Shown: positions 24,298 to 33,500 of the stretch, in pieces
How positions within the stretch are numbered: position 1 is the stretch's first letter
Layout: every line of letters starts with the position of its first letter
NCBI GenBank assembly: GCA_944387615.1
Contig: CALXFP010000007.1
Location: forward strand, 1 to 34,085
Length of the DNA stretch: 34,085 nucleotides
Direction: 5' to 3'
DNA from: an uncultured Oscillospiraceae bacterium
GTDB taxonomy: Bacteria; Bacillota; Clostridia; Oscillospirales; Oscillospiraceae
The notes under the pieces: generated by a model
The model's input: the letters and a program-made list of their open reading frames with translations, nothing else
Told to the model about the DNA's origin: nothing
Databases searched by the model: none
Position numbers and translations under genes: made by a program

Positions 24298-24342
24298 AAA
24301 AAAGCCGGAATGCTCCAGAGCGCACTGCTCCAGAACATTCCG
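24298..24342 (-). terminator. Terminator of the SAF oxidoreductase gene
   Basis: CGGAATG (24306-24312) pairs with CATTCCG (24336-24342), with an inner GAGC/GCTC stem. On the minus strand it is followed by GCTTTTTT. Confidence 0.65.
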
Positions 24343-24357
24343 ACTTACTTTTTCCCC

Positions 24358-24394
24358 TCCGGGACGGCCCATTGATGAGCCGTCCCGGATTTTT
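24358..24394 (+). terminator. Terminator of the TetR gene
   Basis: Perfect 11-bp G+C-rich stem (24358-24368 with 24379-24389) followed by five T on the plus strand. Confidence 0.88.
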
Positions 24395-24476
24395 CAGGCA
24401 ATCGGTTCTCGGCAAATCCGTCCGCCCGGCGCAGCGGGGCAGTCATGGTCTTCTTGCCAGGACTGGCGGATTCAGA

Positions 24477-25847
24477 TTATCCCATTTCCAAGCCTTTCAC
24501 ATACAGCTTGTATGTATCCAGTCCAGTCAAATCCACATCAGACAGTGTGACAGGCTGTCCGCACTTTACATCGTGCAGCAGCGTTGCCCCATTCAGCAGA
24601 TAAAACGGTGCTGCATCAAGGGCATTCTTCCGCTCCAGCAGTTCCGGCGTCAAGCCGTCAATGGCATGGTGATGACCGGAAACGGACAGCACCGTTCCTT
24701 TTGCCAGATCGCGATCGGCAACACCAGCCAGTACAGACACCTGTCTGCACTCCGGGTGGGTGCCAATGCCCAACAGGTCACCAAGCAAAATAGATGCAGG
24801 TGTCTCCATACCCATAAAGTGATACGGATAGTAGATACAAGCATATTTTTCGTTTTTGCTCATAACATGGCCCTTGCTCTTCAGGATATCCCACATCTTC
24901 TTATTTTCGCAGCGGACAATAATGAACTCACCGCCGCAGAAGCTTGCCTCATCCTGACCACGCAGGTTGTAAAATACGTCTACTACGCCTGTCTTCTTCA
25001 AAATGCCGCCATCCTCTTCCGGGATGAAAATATCGGCCAGCTCGCTGGTTTTGGCAATGGGATAGCTCAGGAACGGAGAAGAAGGAACATATCCGGTAAC
25101 ATTGGACACCAGGTTCATCTCACACAAGTCTGCCGAAATAACATCCGTATATTTGTTCAGCAGTTCTTGTCTTGCTGCCAAGGTTTCACGGCCATTATAG
25201 TGCCAATGCTCCAGCATCTGAGGCATATTCTCTATCTGTCCGGAACCATCCAGATACTGTAAATCCCCAGTCTCCCGATCCCAGACGAAATCATACTCGC
25301 TGGATTTTCCCACCGCGACAATTTCCAGTCCCAGCATCTTTCCCCAAGAATACAAATCCAGCAGATTCCGGGGCTGGTCTCCGTTCACCAGTGCATATAC
25401 CGCATTGTTCTCCGCTGCCACCTGATTCAGGACTACTCCGCAGACACTGTCCGTTTCTTTGGAAACCATGTAAACGTTAATTCCTTTTTTCAGAGCAGAC
25501 AAGGCGGCATCGGCGCTGACGGCAGTATTGCCTGTACATTCAACCAGCGCTGTGATTCCACATTCTTGGACCAGATGGTAATCCCGGACAATAATAATTG
25601 CATCTTCCTTGGCTGCTGCAATTTCTTGTTTGTCTTCACATACCGTAACCTTACTCACATCATATCCAATTTCCTGCAGAACAGCAAGGCATTCTTCCGG
25701 GTGACGTGAACATACAACACGCAGCTCCATCATTTCCACTTTCGGAATCTGGGCCAAAAGCGTATATCCATAACCACGAGTTGCACCAATGATACCTACC
25801 TTCGACTTCTTGCCAGTTCCCATTTTTAACAGATTCGAGTAGTCCAT
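24477..25847 (-). CDS. SAF-domain oxidoreductase, homoserine-dehydrogenase-like
   Basis: A 456-residue protein. The N-terminal NAD(P)-binding Rossmann fold has VGIIGATRGYGYTLL at about 17-31. The middle contains ALVECTGNTAVSADAAL and the strand KGINVYMVSKETD; the C-terminal third, from GTHPECRQVSVLAGVADRDL onward, resembles a SAF domain. Proteins with this layout are often annotated as SAF-domain or homoserine-dehydrogenase-like and occur beside sugar-acid kinases and aldolases. Its substrate is not known to me; a sugar-acid intermediate is the natural guess here. ATG 25847 follows AAGGGGAA by eight bases. It has its own consensus sigma-54 promoter. Confidence 0.8.
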   Translation of the reverse strand: MDYSNLLKMGTGKKSKVGIIGATRGYGYTLLAQIPKVEMMELRVVCSRHPEECLAVLQEIGYDVSKVTVCEDKQEIAAAKEDAIIIVRDYHLVQECGITALVECTGNTAVSADAALSALKKGINVYMVSKETDSVCGVVLNQVAAENNAVYALVNGDQPRNLLDLYSWGKMLGLEIVAVGKSSEYDFVWDRETGDLQYLDGSGQIENMPQMLEHWHYNGRETLAARQELLNKYTDVISADLCEMNLVSNVTGYVPSSPFLSYPIAKTSELADIFIPEEDGGILKKTGVVDVFYNLRGQDEASFCGGEFIIVRCENKKMWDILKSKGHVMSKNEKYACIYYPYHFMGMETPASILLGDLLGIGTHPECRQVSVLAGVADRDLAKGTVLSVSGHHHAIDGLTPELLERKNALDAAPFYLLNGATLLHDVKCGQPVTLSDVDLTGLDTYKLYVKGLEMG

Positions 25848-25922
25848 TTCATTTCCCCTTTCTAATGACAGCGGTTGATAACACGTTTCGGACGCTTTGC
25901 AGCACTCCCTATCTTTTTTTAC

Positions 25923-25938
25923 AGCAACATCCGTGCCA
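25923..25938 (-). promoter_or_regulatory. Consensus sigma-54 promoter (-24/-12)
   Basis: On the minus strand TGGCACG-GATG-TTGCT, matching the consensus TGGCACG-N4-TTGCW at every fixed base. It sits 76 bases before the SAF oxidoreductase start, in the 215-base gap behind rpoN. Transcription would start near 25912. An enhancer-binding activator is required but is not in the window. Confidence 0.92.
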
Positions 25939-26015
25939 ATCATGCCAAGGATTCCAGCCGCAAAAAAGCAGAAAATTTATCCTTCCGATCACGTGTTTCT
26001 GTGAATATGGCCGGA

Positions 26016-26063
26016 ATGATGTTGCACAAGAGCAAAACTGTCGCAACGTGCATGCAACATCAT
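26016..26063. promoter_or_regulatory. Inverted repeat, likely upstream activator sequence
   Basis: Arms ATGATGTTGCA (26016-26026) and TGCAACATCAT (26053-26063) are perfect complements 26 bases apart, with a further GCAA/TTGC pair inside. The centre is about 100 bp upstream of the -24 element, where enhancer-binding proteins usually bind. The outer arm ends in the rpoN stop codon. Half-site GATGTTGC also occurs across the -12. Confidence 0.7.
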
Positions 26064-27355
26064 CACTCCCGCCGGTCAAAACAGCCTTTGATGTTCATAA
26101 TATCTCGGTATTTTGCTACGGTTCTGCGGGAAATCGGAATCCCCATCTCTCCCAGCCGCTCAGCCAATGCCGTATCACTTAATGGGGATGTTTTATCTTC
26201 GGAAGCAATGAGTTGTTTCAGCCTCTCCATGATCTCTTCACGACTCTGAAGGGTATTGTCCATATTTTTTACGGCAGGGGTATCAAATAACGCTTTGAAC
26301 GGCATACACCCCAAGGGATACTGGACATATTTTCCTTTCACTGCACGGCTGATTGTGGATACCGCCATTCCCAGTTCGGCTGCTGTCTGGGTCATGGTAA
26401 GGGGAACTTTTTTCTCTTTTCCCAGAAGGAACCCTGCTTGTACATCGGCAATATAATTTCCGATTGCCAGCAGGGTTTCTCTGCGCTGTTCAATGCCTTC
26501 CAGCAGAGCCTTGGCCCTCAGATATTTCTTCTCAAAATACTCCCGCAGCTGCAGGTCTTCCGTTTTGCTCACCATTTGCAGATAGTAGTCGCTAATCCGA
26601 TAATCTGCATACCACTCGTCATTTAACGATGCCCGAAGACGATTGCTGTGTTTATCGTAGCTTAGGATAATATCCGGAACAACATAATCCGTCTTTGAGG
26701 TATCCAAGCCATTCAATGGACGGGGATTCAGTTTAGCAATTTCCCGAAGTGCTTTCCGGATCTGGGCCACAGGCAGCGATAATTCCTTTGCAACAGAATG
26801 CAGCTGCCCGTTGCCCAGCGCTTCCAAATGCCCCGCAACCAGTACTTTTACCAGTGGGTCCGGCATTCCTTTTGCATACAGCTGCATGAGCAGGCATTCT
26901 CTCAGATCTTTTGCAAAAATACCGCATGGCTCCAATTTTTTCAGGTCCGACAGCAAACGATGCACCATGTCTGCTGTTGTACCGCACAACGCCGCCATAT
27001 CCGCCTCGTCCGCAGAAAAGAATCCGTTGTCATCCAAATTTTCAATCAGGAATTTGATAACAGACCACTCTTTTCTGCTATATCTTCTCATGTTGAGCTG
27101 GCTGATGATAAATTTTTGCAGTGTGTGTTCCTGATTCGGTACTTCCCGCCGCTGATCCTCCTGGGTCACATATCCGTTCTCCATAGGAGCGGCAACGTTC
27201 CGTCCCTCAAATTCCAGCAAGGGATTCTCAAGATATTCCGCCTGCATCATCTGACGCAGTTCAAAGTTGTCCATCGTCAACAGCTTTAGAGATTGGATCT
27301 GCGCTGCTGATATTTTCTGTTTTTGCTCCTGTGACAGTGACAACTCGAAGTTCAT
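26063..27355 (-). CDS. rpoN: RNA polymerase sigma-54 factor
   Basis: A complete 430-residue sigma-54. Region I is at residues 1-50 (LSQEQKQKISAAQIQSLKLL, the glutamine/leucine-rich activator-contact part). The core-binding domain is central, the helix-turn-helix reads MTQTAAELGMAVSTISRAVK, and the RpoN box SRRTVAKYR is at 409-417, which reads the -24 element. It starts 15 bases after the aldolase stop, with AGAGGA before the ATG, so it is cotranscribed with sugar-acid genes rather than a housekeeping set. The only sigma-54 promoter seen in the window is directly downstream. Confidence 0.95.
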   Translation of the reverse strand: MNFELSLSQEQKQKISAAQIQSLKLLTMDNFELRQMMQAEYLENPLLEFEGRNVAAPMENGYVTQEDQRREVPNQEHTLQKFIISQLNMRRYSRKEWSVIKFLIENLDDNGFFSADEADMAALCGTTADMVHRLLSDLKKLEPCGIFAKDLRECLLMQLYAKGMPDPLVKVLVAGHLEALGNGQLHSVAKELSLPVAQIRKALREIAKLNPRPLNGLDTSKTDYVVPDIILSYDKHSNRLRASLNDEWYADYRISDYYLQMVSKTEDLQLREYFEKKYLRAKALLEGIEQRRETLLAIGNYIADVQAGFLLGKEKKVPLTMTQTAAELGMAVSTISRAVKGKYVQYPLGCMPFKALFDTPAVKNMDNTLQSREEIMERLKQLIASEDKTSPLSDTALAERLGEMGIPISRRTVAKYRDIMNIKGCFDRRE

Positions 27356-27370
27356 GGTATTCCTCTTATT

Positions 27371-27955
27371 TTATTGATTTCTTTCCAATTCCCATGCAAT
27401 GTGACAGCTCTCTTCCAGTTCCTCAATTCCGTAGAAAGCGTCCAAAATGCTCTTGCCCGGCACCACCGGGCCATGGTTCGCCAAAAGGAAGGCATCCCCA
27501 AGGGCTATTCTGCTTTGAAACAGAGAGAACAGCTCTTGGCTGCCCGGTTTTGCGAAAGGAACCAAGGCCACATTGCCAACCTTCATCTTCAAATATGGGG
27601 TATAGTCCGGAATGATCGAAGCTTTCTCTTCATGGGGCAAGCACGAATACAATGTTGCATAAAAGCTATGCGTATGAATAACTGCCATAACAGAGTCGTC
27701 TTTTTCATAGCACATTTTGTGCAGCGGAAATTCTTTGCTTGCCTTCACCTCATTGCGAGGCTCTCCCGTAAGGGAAACCGCAGCAAAGCTCTGGTAGGAT
27801 AGCCGACCGAAACATGTGCCGCTGCCGGTAATATAGATCGTATCCCCATGGCGGAAACTCAAATTGGCAGAAGAGCCCGCTGTTTTTCCTCTCTCAAACA
27901 GGCTTTTTGCCACCCAAATTGCATCATCAAATTTCTGTTCCAATATCTTATCCAT
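27371..27955 (-). CDS. otnC: Class II aldolase/adducin family protein (OtnC-like)
   Basis: A 194-residue zinc-dependent aldolase-fold protein. The N-terminal LFERGKTAGSSANLSFR is the phosphate/substrate loop, E75 the likely catalytic acid in KEFPLH, and the zinc ligands H94 and H96 (VIHTHSFYA) and H161 (LANHGPVV). In four-carbon acid-sugar pathways such enzymes decarboxylate 3-oxo-tetronate 4-phosphate to dihydroxyacetone phosphate, right after the OtnK kinase, whose remnant ends 2 bases upstream. That specific reaction is inferred from context; a fuculose- or ribulose-phosphate-type substrate is possible. Confidence 0.85.
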   Translation of the reverse strand: MDKILEQKFDDAIWVAKSLFERGKTAGSSANLSFRHGDTIYITGSGTCFGRLSYQSFAAVSLTGEPRNEVKASKEFPLHKMCYEKDDSVMAVIHTHSFYATLYSCLPHEEKASIIPDYTPYLKMKVGNVALVPFAKPGSQELFSLFQSRIALGDAFLLANHGPVVPGKSILDAFYGIEELEESCHIAWELERNQ

Positions 27956-27957
27956 AT

Positions 27958-28641
27958 TTATTCTCCCTTTGCAGCCGCAATGGCGCGCTCAAAAAAGTCC
28001 ACTTGGCCAAAATTCCCGGATTTCAGGACCAATCTTATCTCTTTATTTTCTACCGGAATCATGAGCGGAACCCCAGGTGCCACGCTTTTTCCAACCTGGA
28101 ACGCATAATATCCCAGCTTTTTCGTAACCGCTCCGGATGTCTCGCCGCCTGCAACAATTACATGCCGATATCCGTCAGAAACCAGCTGTTTTGCAATTTC
28201 GCTCATGGTATCTTCCAGCAAACCGGCAATCTTTTCCTTCCCGATTTTCTGATATTGCCGGACATGCTCCGGTTCATCCGATGAGTAGACAAGAACGTAT
28301 TCTTCCGGATACTGCTTGATCTTGTCCACGATCTGGGCCACTGTTACGCTGCCTTCCCATAGCTTTTGGGGATCAATCTTATAAGAAGGATGACCTGCCT
28401 GCTGATAAGCAGCAATTTGCTTCAGTGTTGCAGCCGAGCAGCTGCCTGCCAGCAAAACGCCCTTCCGGGGCTGCAAGGTTAAGTGCTCCAGAATGCCCGA
28501 TCCTCCGGAAAGGACCTTGCAATGGCCGAATAACCGGACTATATTTTTTCCGTCTTCGTCTGTCTGATAATCCGGCACGATGTAGAAGTGAGTATTTTCC
28601 TTCTCCAGATCATTCAGCTTCTCCCGAATGGAATCCTGCAT
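27958..28641 (-). pseudogene. otnK: Four-carbon acid-sugar kinase (OtnK-like), N-terminal half missing
   Basis: About 227 residues matching only the C-terminal part of OtnK-like kinases: a piece like SIREKLNDLEKEN and VLSGGSGILEHL, then the nucleotide-binding domain with VIVAGGETSGAVTKKLG and SVAPGVPLM. Family members run about 420 residues; the N-terminal substrate domain with its DDFTGA-like motif is absent. Upstream sequence is an oligopeptide-transporter gene instead. The first ATG (28641) overlaps the stop of the oppF piece as TGATG, so the fragment might still be translated, but it should not be an active kinase. Confidence 0.82.
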
Positions 28642-28736
28642 CAATAGCCTACCGTGCGGCGAAACACGCCCTTTTTGATAGGGAAGTAGGTTTTCAAATT
28701 CCGAACCTTAAGCAATACTTCTTTCTCTTGTGCCAT
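28641..28736 (-). pseudogene. Oligopeptide ABC transporter ATPase, first 31 codons only (OppF-like)
   Basis: Starts with ATG overlapping the oppD stop by one base and reads through KVRNLKTYFPIKKGVFRRT, the conserved N-terminus of OppF/DppF ATPases. It ends at VGY followed by TGA, where kinase-related sequence takes over. Walker motifs are absent, so the product cannot work. The break marks the left rearrangement junction, close to 28644. Confidence 0.85.
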
Positions 28737-29746
28737 CAGAATACACCGCCTTCCTGAATTGGATGGAAGCACCGGCACATATGGCGAGGTCCAACCGTTG
28801 CTTCCTCCGGCATTTGGGTCTGACACTGCTCTGTGGCATAGTCACAGCGCGGGCAGAACTGGCATCCTTTGGGCCGGTCAAAGGGATCTGGGGTGGAGCC
28901 GCGGATGGGCTGCAGATCCTGGTTATGTCCCCGTCCCAAAACCGGAATGGACGCAATTAACGCACGGGTGTAAGGATGCTGAGGATTGGTCAGCACCTGA
29001 TCCGCAGGGCCGGATTCCACAATGTTGCCCATGTACATCACTGCCACATCGTCGGCCAGTTCCGCTACCACACCCATATCATGGGTAATCAGCAGGATGG
29101 ACATATCCCGGGTGTTCTTCAGTTCCAGCATCAGCTCAAAAATCTGGGCCTGAATGGTTACATCCAATGCCGTGGTAGGCTCATCCGCTATCAGTACCTT
29201 GGGCTTGCAGGCCATGGCCATGGCAATCATGGCACGCTGGCGCATACCGCCGGAAAACTGGTGGGGGTACTCATTCACCCGCTGCTCCGGCAGGGAAATA
29301 CCCATGCTGCGCAGAAGCTCCACCGACTGCTCCATGGCGTCTTTCCGGTTCTTTGCCTTTTTGTGCTGCAGAAGCATCTCGCTGATCTGGTAGCCCACGG
29401 TAAACACGGGATTCAGCGCCGTCATGGGGTCCTGGAAAATCATGGCAATTTCCTCGCCCCGGAGTTTTCGGAAGTCTTTCCCCTTCCTGTCCAGCTTCTC
29501 AATCTGTACCGGTTCTTCTGCGCCGGTATAGGTGATGCTGCCGCTTTCAATACGGGACAGATCCGGAAGCAAGCCCATAATGGCATTGGCTGTAACGGAT
29601 TTGCTGCAGCCGCTCTCGCCTACCACGCAAAGAATCCGTCCTTTTTTCAGGTCGAAGGACACGCCCCGAAGTGCCTTGTTGCAGCGTTGGTTGGTATAGA
29701 AATTCACATGCAGATCCTGCACGCTGACAATCACATCATCATTCAT
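28736..29746 (-). CDS. oppD: Oligopeptide ABC transporter ATPase (OppD-like)
   Basis: A complete 336-residue OppD/DppD-type ATPase. Walker A is [10 protein letters not shown], where the usual second glycine is serine; the signature is FSGGMRQRA; Walker B is [13 protein letters not shown]. The C-terminal Opp/Dpp extension carries four cysteines ([14 protein letters not shown]), as in iron-sulphur-type members. AAGGAGGG precedes the start. The gene is whole but its partners are cut: oppC lacks nearly everything, oppF stops after 31 codons, and no binding protein or oppB is present. It is therefore probably an orphan copy. Confidence 0.92.
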   Translation of the reverse strand: MNDDVIVSVQDLHVNFYTNQRCNKALRGVSFDLKKGRILCVVGESGCSKSVTANAIMGLLPDLSRIESGSITYTGAEEPVQIEKLDRKGKDFRKLRGEEIAMIFQDPMTALNPVFTVGYQISEMLLQHKKAKNRKDAMEQSVELLRSMGISLPEQRVNEYPHQFSGGMRQRAMIAMAMACKPKVLIADEPTTALDVTIQAQIFELMLELKNTRDMSILLITHDMGVVAELADDVAVMYMGNIVESGPADQVLTNPQHPYTRALIASIPVLGRGHNQDLQPIRGSTPDPFDRPKGCQFCPRCDYATEQCQTQMPEEATVGPRHMCRCFHPIQEGGVF

Positions 29747-29758
29747 TGCGTTCCCTCC

Positions 29759-29845
29759 TTATCCAATGTGTGTCGGGTCGGCAGCGTCCCGCAGGCCGTC
29801 ACCGATAAAGTTAATGCTCAGCACAAACAGTGTGACCACAATTCC
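29759..29845 (-). pseudogene. C-terminal tail of an OppC/DppC-like permease
   Basis: The last 28 codons of a dipeptide/oligopeptide permease, with the hallmark SINFIGDGLRDAADP, ending 12 bases before oppD. Sequence homologous to the remaining 250 or so residues is absent. The upstream edge, near 29845, abuts HAD phosphatase sequence on the opposite strand and marks the right rearrangement junction. Confidence 0.8.
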
Positions 29846-30049
29846 AAACCGGATCCGGAAGTGTTCTTGTTAGCAGCCTCCATGTTGGGGGTATCACCGG
29901 AAAACGCCATTGTGATTGAAGATGCCGAATCCGGCATCCGAGCAGCCAAGGCAGGCCGTTTTCGAGCCATCGGAATTAAATCGGATGGCAATGATCCGGA
30001 CTCCGATATCACAATCAAAAGCCTAAAAAATCTCATCGATATATTATAA
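29846..30049 (+). pseudogene. C-terminal fragment of a HAD-family phosphatase (beta-phosphoglucomutase-like)
   Basis: 67 codons beginning KPDPEVFLLAASMLG and including IVIEDAESGIRAAKAG, HAD motifs III and IV with the lysine and acidic metal ligands, ending in TAA. Intact relatives are about 215 residues; the nucleophile motif DxDGT and the cap domain are missing. The open frame continues upstream, but that part is antisense to the opp genes and not related to HAD. It would be divergent to the otnK fragment, so the 5' parts of both have been replaced. Confidence 0.8.
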
Positions 30050-30069
30050 TTTCTCTGCTGCCATATATT

Positions 30070-30445
30070 TGAACAAGTCAAGACCATCGGCTAAACTGGT
30101 GGCTTGCACGGGTCCTATCCGAACCTAATACAGCCGCACCTTAAGGCACACGAAAGATTCGCCAACCGCAATTTTTTCTGGCTGCCCCCTACCGGGGGGC
30201 GGCTTTTTATTTATCTTTGCTTACCGTCTCAGCCGTAAATGGGTCGGTAAATTCCTTGAGGCTTATCTGATATGATCCGCCCGGTACTTGTTTGTATACT
30301 ATCTGTCTTCCAAATTTGGGTGTAAATACAGTCTGGTATTTACGAAAGCTACTGTTGTCCATTGGACAACCTCGGAGTTTTTTTCATTTCTGCCCATAAG
30401 CAGAATCTTTTCCGCACACTCACATAGCAGGTGGTTGTCTTTCTA
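30070..30445 (-). mobile_element. Internally deleted IS200/IS605-type element (miniature)
   Basis: Read on the minus strand: a left-end hairpin region near 30416-30441, a hairpin TTCTGC/GCAGAA (30388-30405), the start context with GTTGTCC-ATT-GGACAAC, a shortened tnpA, a G+C-rich stem (30181-30203), CCTTAAGG inside GTGTGCCTTAAGGTGC, and an end hairpin (30084-30090 with 30096-30102). This order and these motifs recall IS200/IS605 elements, which have hairpin ends and no inverted repeats. About 300 bp of tnpA is missing, so it could move only with TnpA supplied elsewhere. Exact ends are uncertain by about 20 bases. It fills the gap between the HAD fragment and the surface protein gene. Confidence 0.65.
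30207..30362 (-). pseudogene. IS200-type transposase tnpA remnant
   Basis: A 51-codon frame from ATG 30362 to TAA. Its first part, MDNSS then VFTPKFGRQIVYKQ, matches the start of IS200-like TnpA (MDN.S..., IVF.PK.RRQ.IY). Its end, QISLKEFTDPFTAE, matches the typical C-terminus. The middle, including the HUH motif and catalytic tyrosine, is deleted in frame. Confidence 0.7.
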
Positions 30446-30451
30446 CGAATC

Positions 30452-30484
30452 TGGCCCCCGAAGCCATTTCGGCATCGGGGGCCA
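30452..30484 (-). terminator. Hairpin after the surface protein gene
   Basis: Perfect 10-bp G+C-rich stem (30452-30461 with 30475-30484) with an inner stem, 23 bases past the stop codon. No U tract follows, so it is a likely but atypical terminator or 3'-end stabiliser. Confidence 0.55.
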
Positions 30485-30506
30485 TGGTTAGCTGTTTGGT
30501 GTTTGC

Positions 30507-33500
30507 TCACTGGGCATCTGTTGCTTCTTCCTCCTCGCGGCGGCGCCACAGCAGCCAGAACAGCCACAGAATCATTGCCAACAGGAGCAGGAGCAGCAGA
30601 ACCTGCATTGGCTGGGTCATGTTATCCTTGCCCTGCTCGTCCTGTATAGGCTCCTTGTCCACAATCGCCGGCTCCAGTTCAATTTGCAGCACTTCTTCCA
30701 GCTTCTTCCACTTGGGACGGGTGCTTTCGTGGTAGCCATAGGAATTGATTACGTAGATCCACGGGATACCGGCGCTCAGGTCCACCCTGCCCCACACATG
30801 GATATTCAGCGGGTTATTCCAGGTGCCAATGTATCCGCCTGCCAGGATGGTGAGTGTCTCGGCGATGATGGCATTAGATGTCCCCTTGTCAGTGACAGAA
30901 CCGTTGGTACGGATAAACACATCCTTGTCAGCCACGATGATATCCACCACCATGTCGCCTTCGCTCTGCAGGTAGATGCTTCTTCCCCAGGCGCTGACTT
31001 CACCGGTTTCAATGCGGATGGGAGCTTCTATACTGCCTATATTACCTTCGGCCCTCAACTGTGCATCGTCGGCCAGAACCTTGTCATCTTCGCCACGACC
31101 TGCAGTGATGTTGCCTTCGCTGACAATGCTTGCTGTCTTCCTGGCCACGATCTGGCCCAGCTCGGTGTCCTTATGGTTGTGGATGTAGACATTGCAGCCC
31201 ATTGCCGAAATGCGGTCCGCCATGGTCTCAATGGGTCGGTACCTGGTTCCGGTATCACCGTCGGTGCTGTTGAGCACCAAGAGCGGTGCAATGAAATCCA
31301 GGCCGTTCCATTCGGGGGCCGTGCCGCCTGTGGGGGTAATACCGCCTGCCGTGTGGATGACGATGGCTTCCGCTGCCTGGATGGGAGCGATATGCAGCGG
31401 CTGGCGGGAAGGACTCTCCAACCAGACTCCCTGCAGCATTCTGCCCTCGCCTGCTGCAATAGTCAGCACGCCGCCTACATTCACGCCCACGGCATTGTCA
31501 GCTGCACCCACACTGCCGCCATTTTTCAACAGGATGTCCAGGTTGCCGCCGGAGGTGATAGAGGCGTCCGAAGCACCTTCCAGTGCATTCTGCGCATTCT
31601 CCATCGCCTTGCGGGCCACGTCGGCTTCCTTCCTTGCCTGGTTGAGGGCAGTCTCGATGGTCTGCTTTACAGCTTGGTGGGACTGGCATTCCGCTTCCAG
31701 ATTTTCCAGCTGCTGTACAGTCTCGTTGATTCTGCCTGCCATCTGCTCCAGCTTTTTCTTGAGCTGGAGCACCGCATTCTGATCCGGTTCAGATGCCTGC
31801 AGGGCCTCCTGCAGCTGCTTCTCCAGATCCTTCTGTGCTTCCTCAAAGCCTGCCAACTGCTGTTCCAACTCCTGCTTCCGGTTTTCCAGTGCGTCCAGAT
31901 ACAGCTGACGGGCCGTCAGCTGCTGCTCCAGCGCTTTCTGTGTCGCCTCAGCACGGGCAGCTTCCGCCTGGGCTGCAGCCAGTTCCTTCACAGGATCCGC
32001 CGCCACATCCTTCAGCTGGCCCTGGATGTTGATGAGGATATCTCCTTGCGCCTTCACGGTGTTTACCGTCACATCTCCAATTGCTTGGTATACAATGATG
32101 TTGCCGGCAGAATCCATAGAGAGTGTACCCATCACTTTCAACCAGTTCACATGGGTACTTCCTCTGGGGCTGGTTACCGAGAGGTCACCACCGGCGTATA
32201 GCCGGTCTGCATTCAGATTCCCCTGCGTATTGCGTACCGTCAGGTTCTTATCGCCCACCACATCCAGCCAGGCATTCTTATCCAATATGTCGGCAATGAG
32301 AATCAGGTTCTCATCCGTGGTCAGCCAGGTGTTCCCCAGAGACCGGGTAGACAGGATGCCGCCCACTTTCACCTCCAGCGGCGCTTCGGTGATACCGATG
32401 GTTCCCGTTTGTACGGTGATGCTGGCATTACCGCTGGTAGAGAGATTGCGCCCGTCCGGGCTGGCGTTCACGTCCAGCAGACTTCCATCGATCACAGCCA
32501 GGTCAATGTCGCCGCCCTGGGTGCTCTCGGCCTTTTCCAGCCCCAAATTACCCTGTACCTCGTTGATGGAGATATCATCCGCAGCGATGGCTGTAAGTAC
32601 CGTGGCCAGGTTGTGGTCATCCACACTGATGGTGGTGAAATCGATATCGAAATTCATCTCCAGCAGTCCTGTAAGTGCGTTGCGAGTAATGCTCCAGTTG
32701 CCGCTGTCAGGCATGGTGGTGGGAGATTGCTGCAGTTTCTCCACATCGACTACGGTGTGTTCCACCCAATCCCGCTGGTCAATGGTCAGGTCCCGGATGC
32801 TGCCGGTGAGGGCACGGAACATCAGGTCGGTGCCGGTGACGTTGGTAAAGCCCGCAACACCGGCAATCTCCGGAGCCGTAATGGTAACATGTTCGTATCC
32901 AGAAACCACTTGACGAGCAGTGAACGTACCTGCATTCTGGGAAATTGTGATACTTCCCTTGTTGGTAAGGCTGGTGCCTCCGGTGGACTCACCGATAACC
33001 ACAGTGAAGTCCCGGAAGTCCCGGACATCCTCGGCAGGTTCGGGATAGTCCACCTTCTCCCAGAGTTTTTCCTCCACCAAGGCCAGTTTCTCCTGGTCGG
33101 TAAGTGCCGACCAATAGAGTTTGATCAGGTCCTCGTCTTCCATCAGAGCCTTGGCCAATGCCTCCTGGTCAGGCTGCCCTTCGGCCTCAGGCACACTCAT
33201 CGTCAACACCAGCAGTTCGTCCAGAAGCTGACGCAGCCGCATCTTGTTCTGTTCCTGCTGGGCTGCATCTGCCGGAGGATTCGGGCTTTCCAGCGCCTGG
33301 AGCAGGATGTCCATTTCATCAAGCACTTTTTCCACCTCTTCCGGGGTGGTTTTCAGTTTTTTCAGTGCTTCTTCAAAGGCCTCTTCCTGGCCAAGGGCAG
33401 GGGTAAGCACCTTTTCCAACACCGCAGTGATGTCCTGCAGCAGCTGCTGGGCATTTCCGGTCTGGTCTGCTTCGTCCATTGCCCGTGCCAACAGCAGAGC

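Noticed and set aside
28976..29845. Plus-strand open frame leading into the HAD fragment
   Set aside because: Antisense to oppD and oppC; only the last 67 codons resemble a HAD protein.
30322..30369. Two palindromes, GTAAATAC-N6-GTATTTAC and GTTGTCC-N3-GGACAAC, as regulator sites or terminators
   Set aside because: Both lie inside the tnpA remnant; the second is the normal sequence around an IS200-type tnpA start codon.
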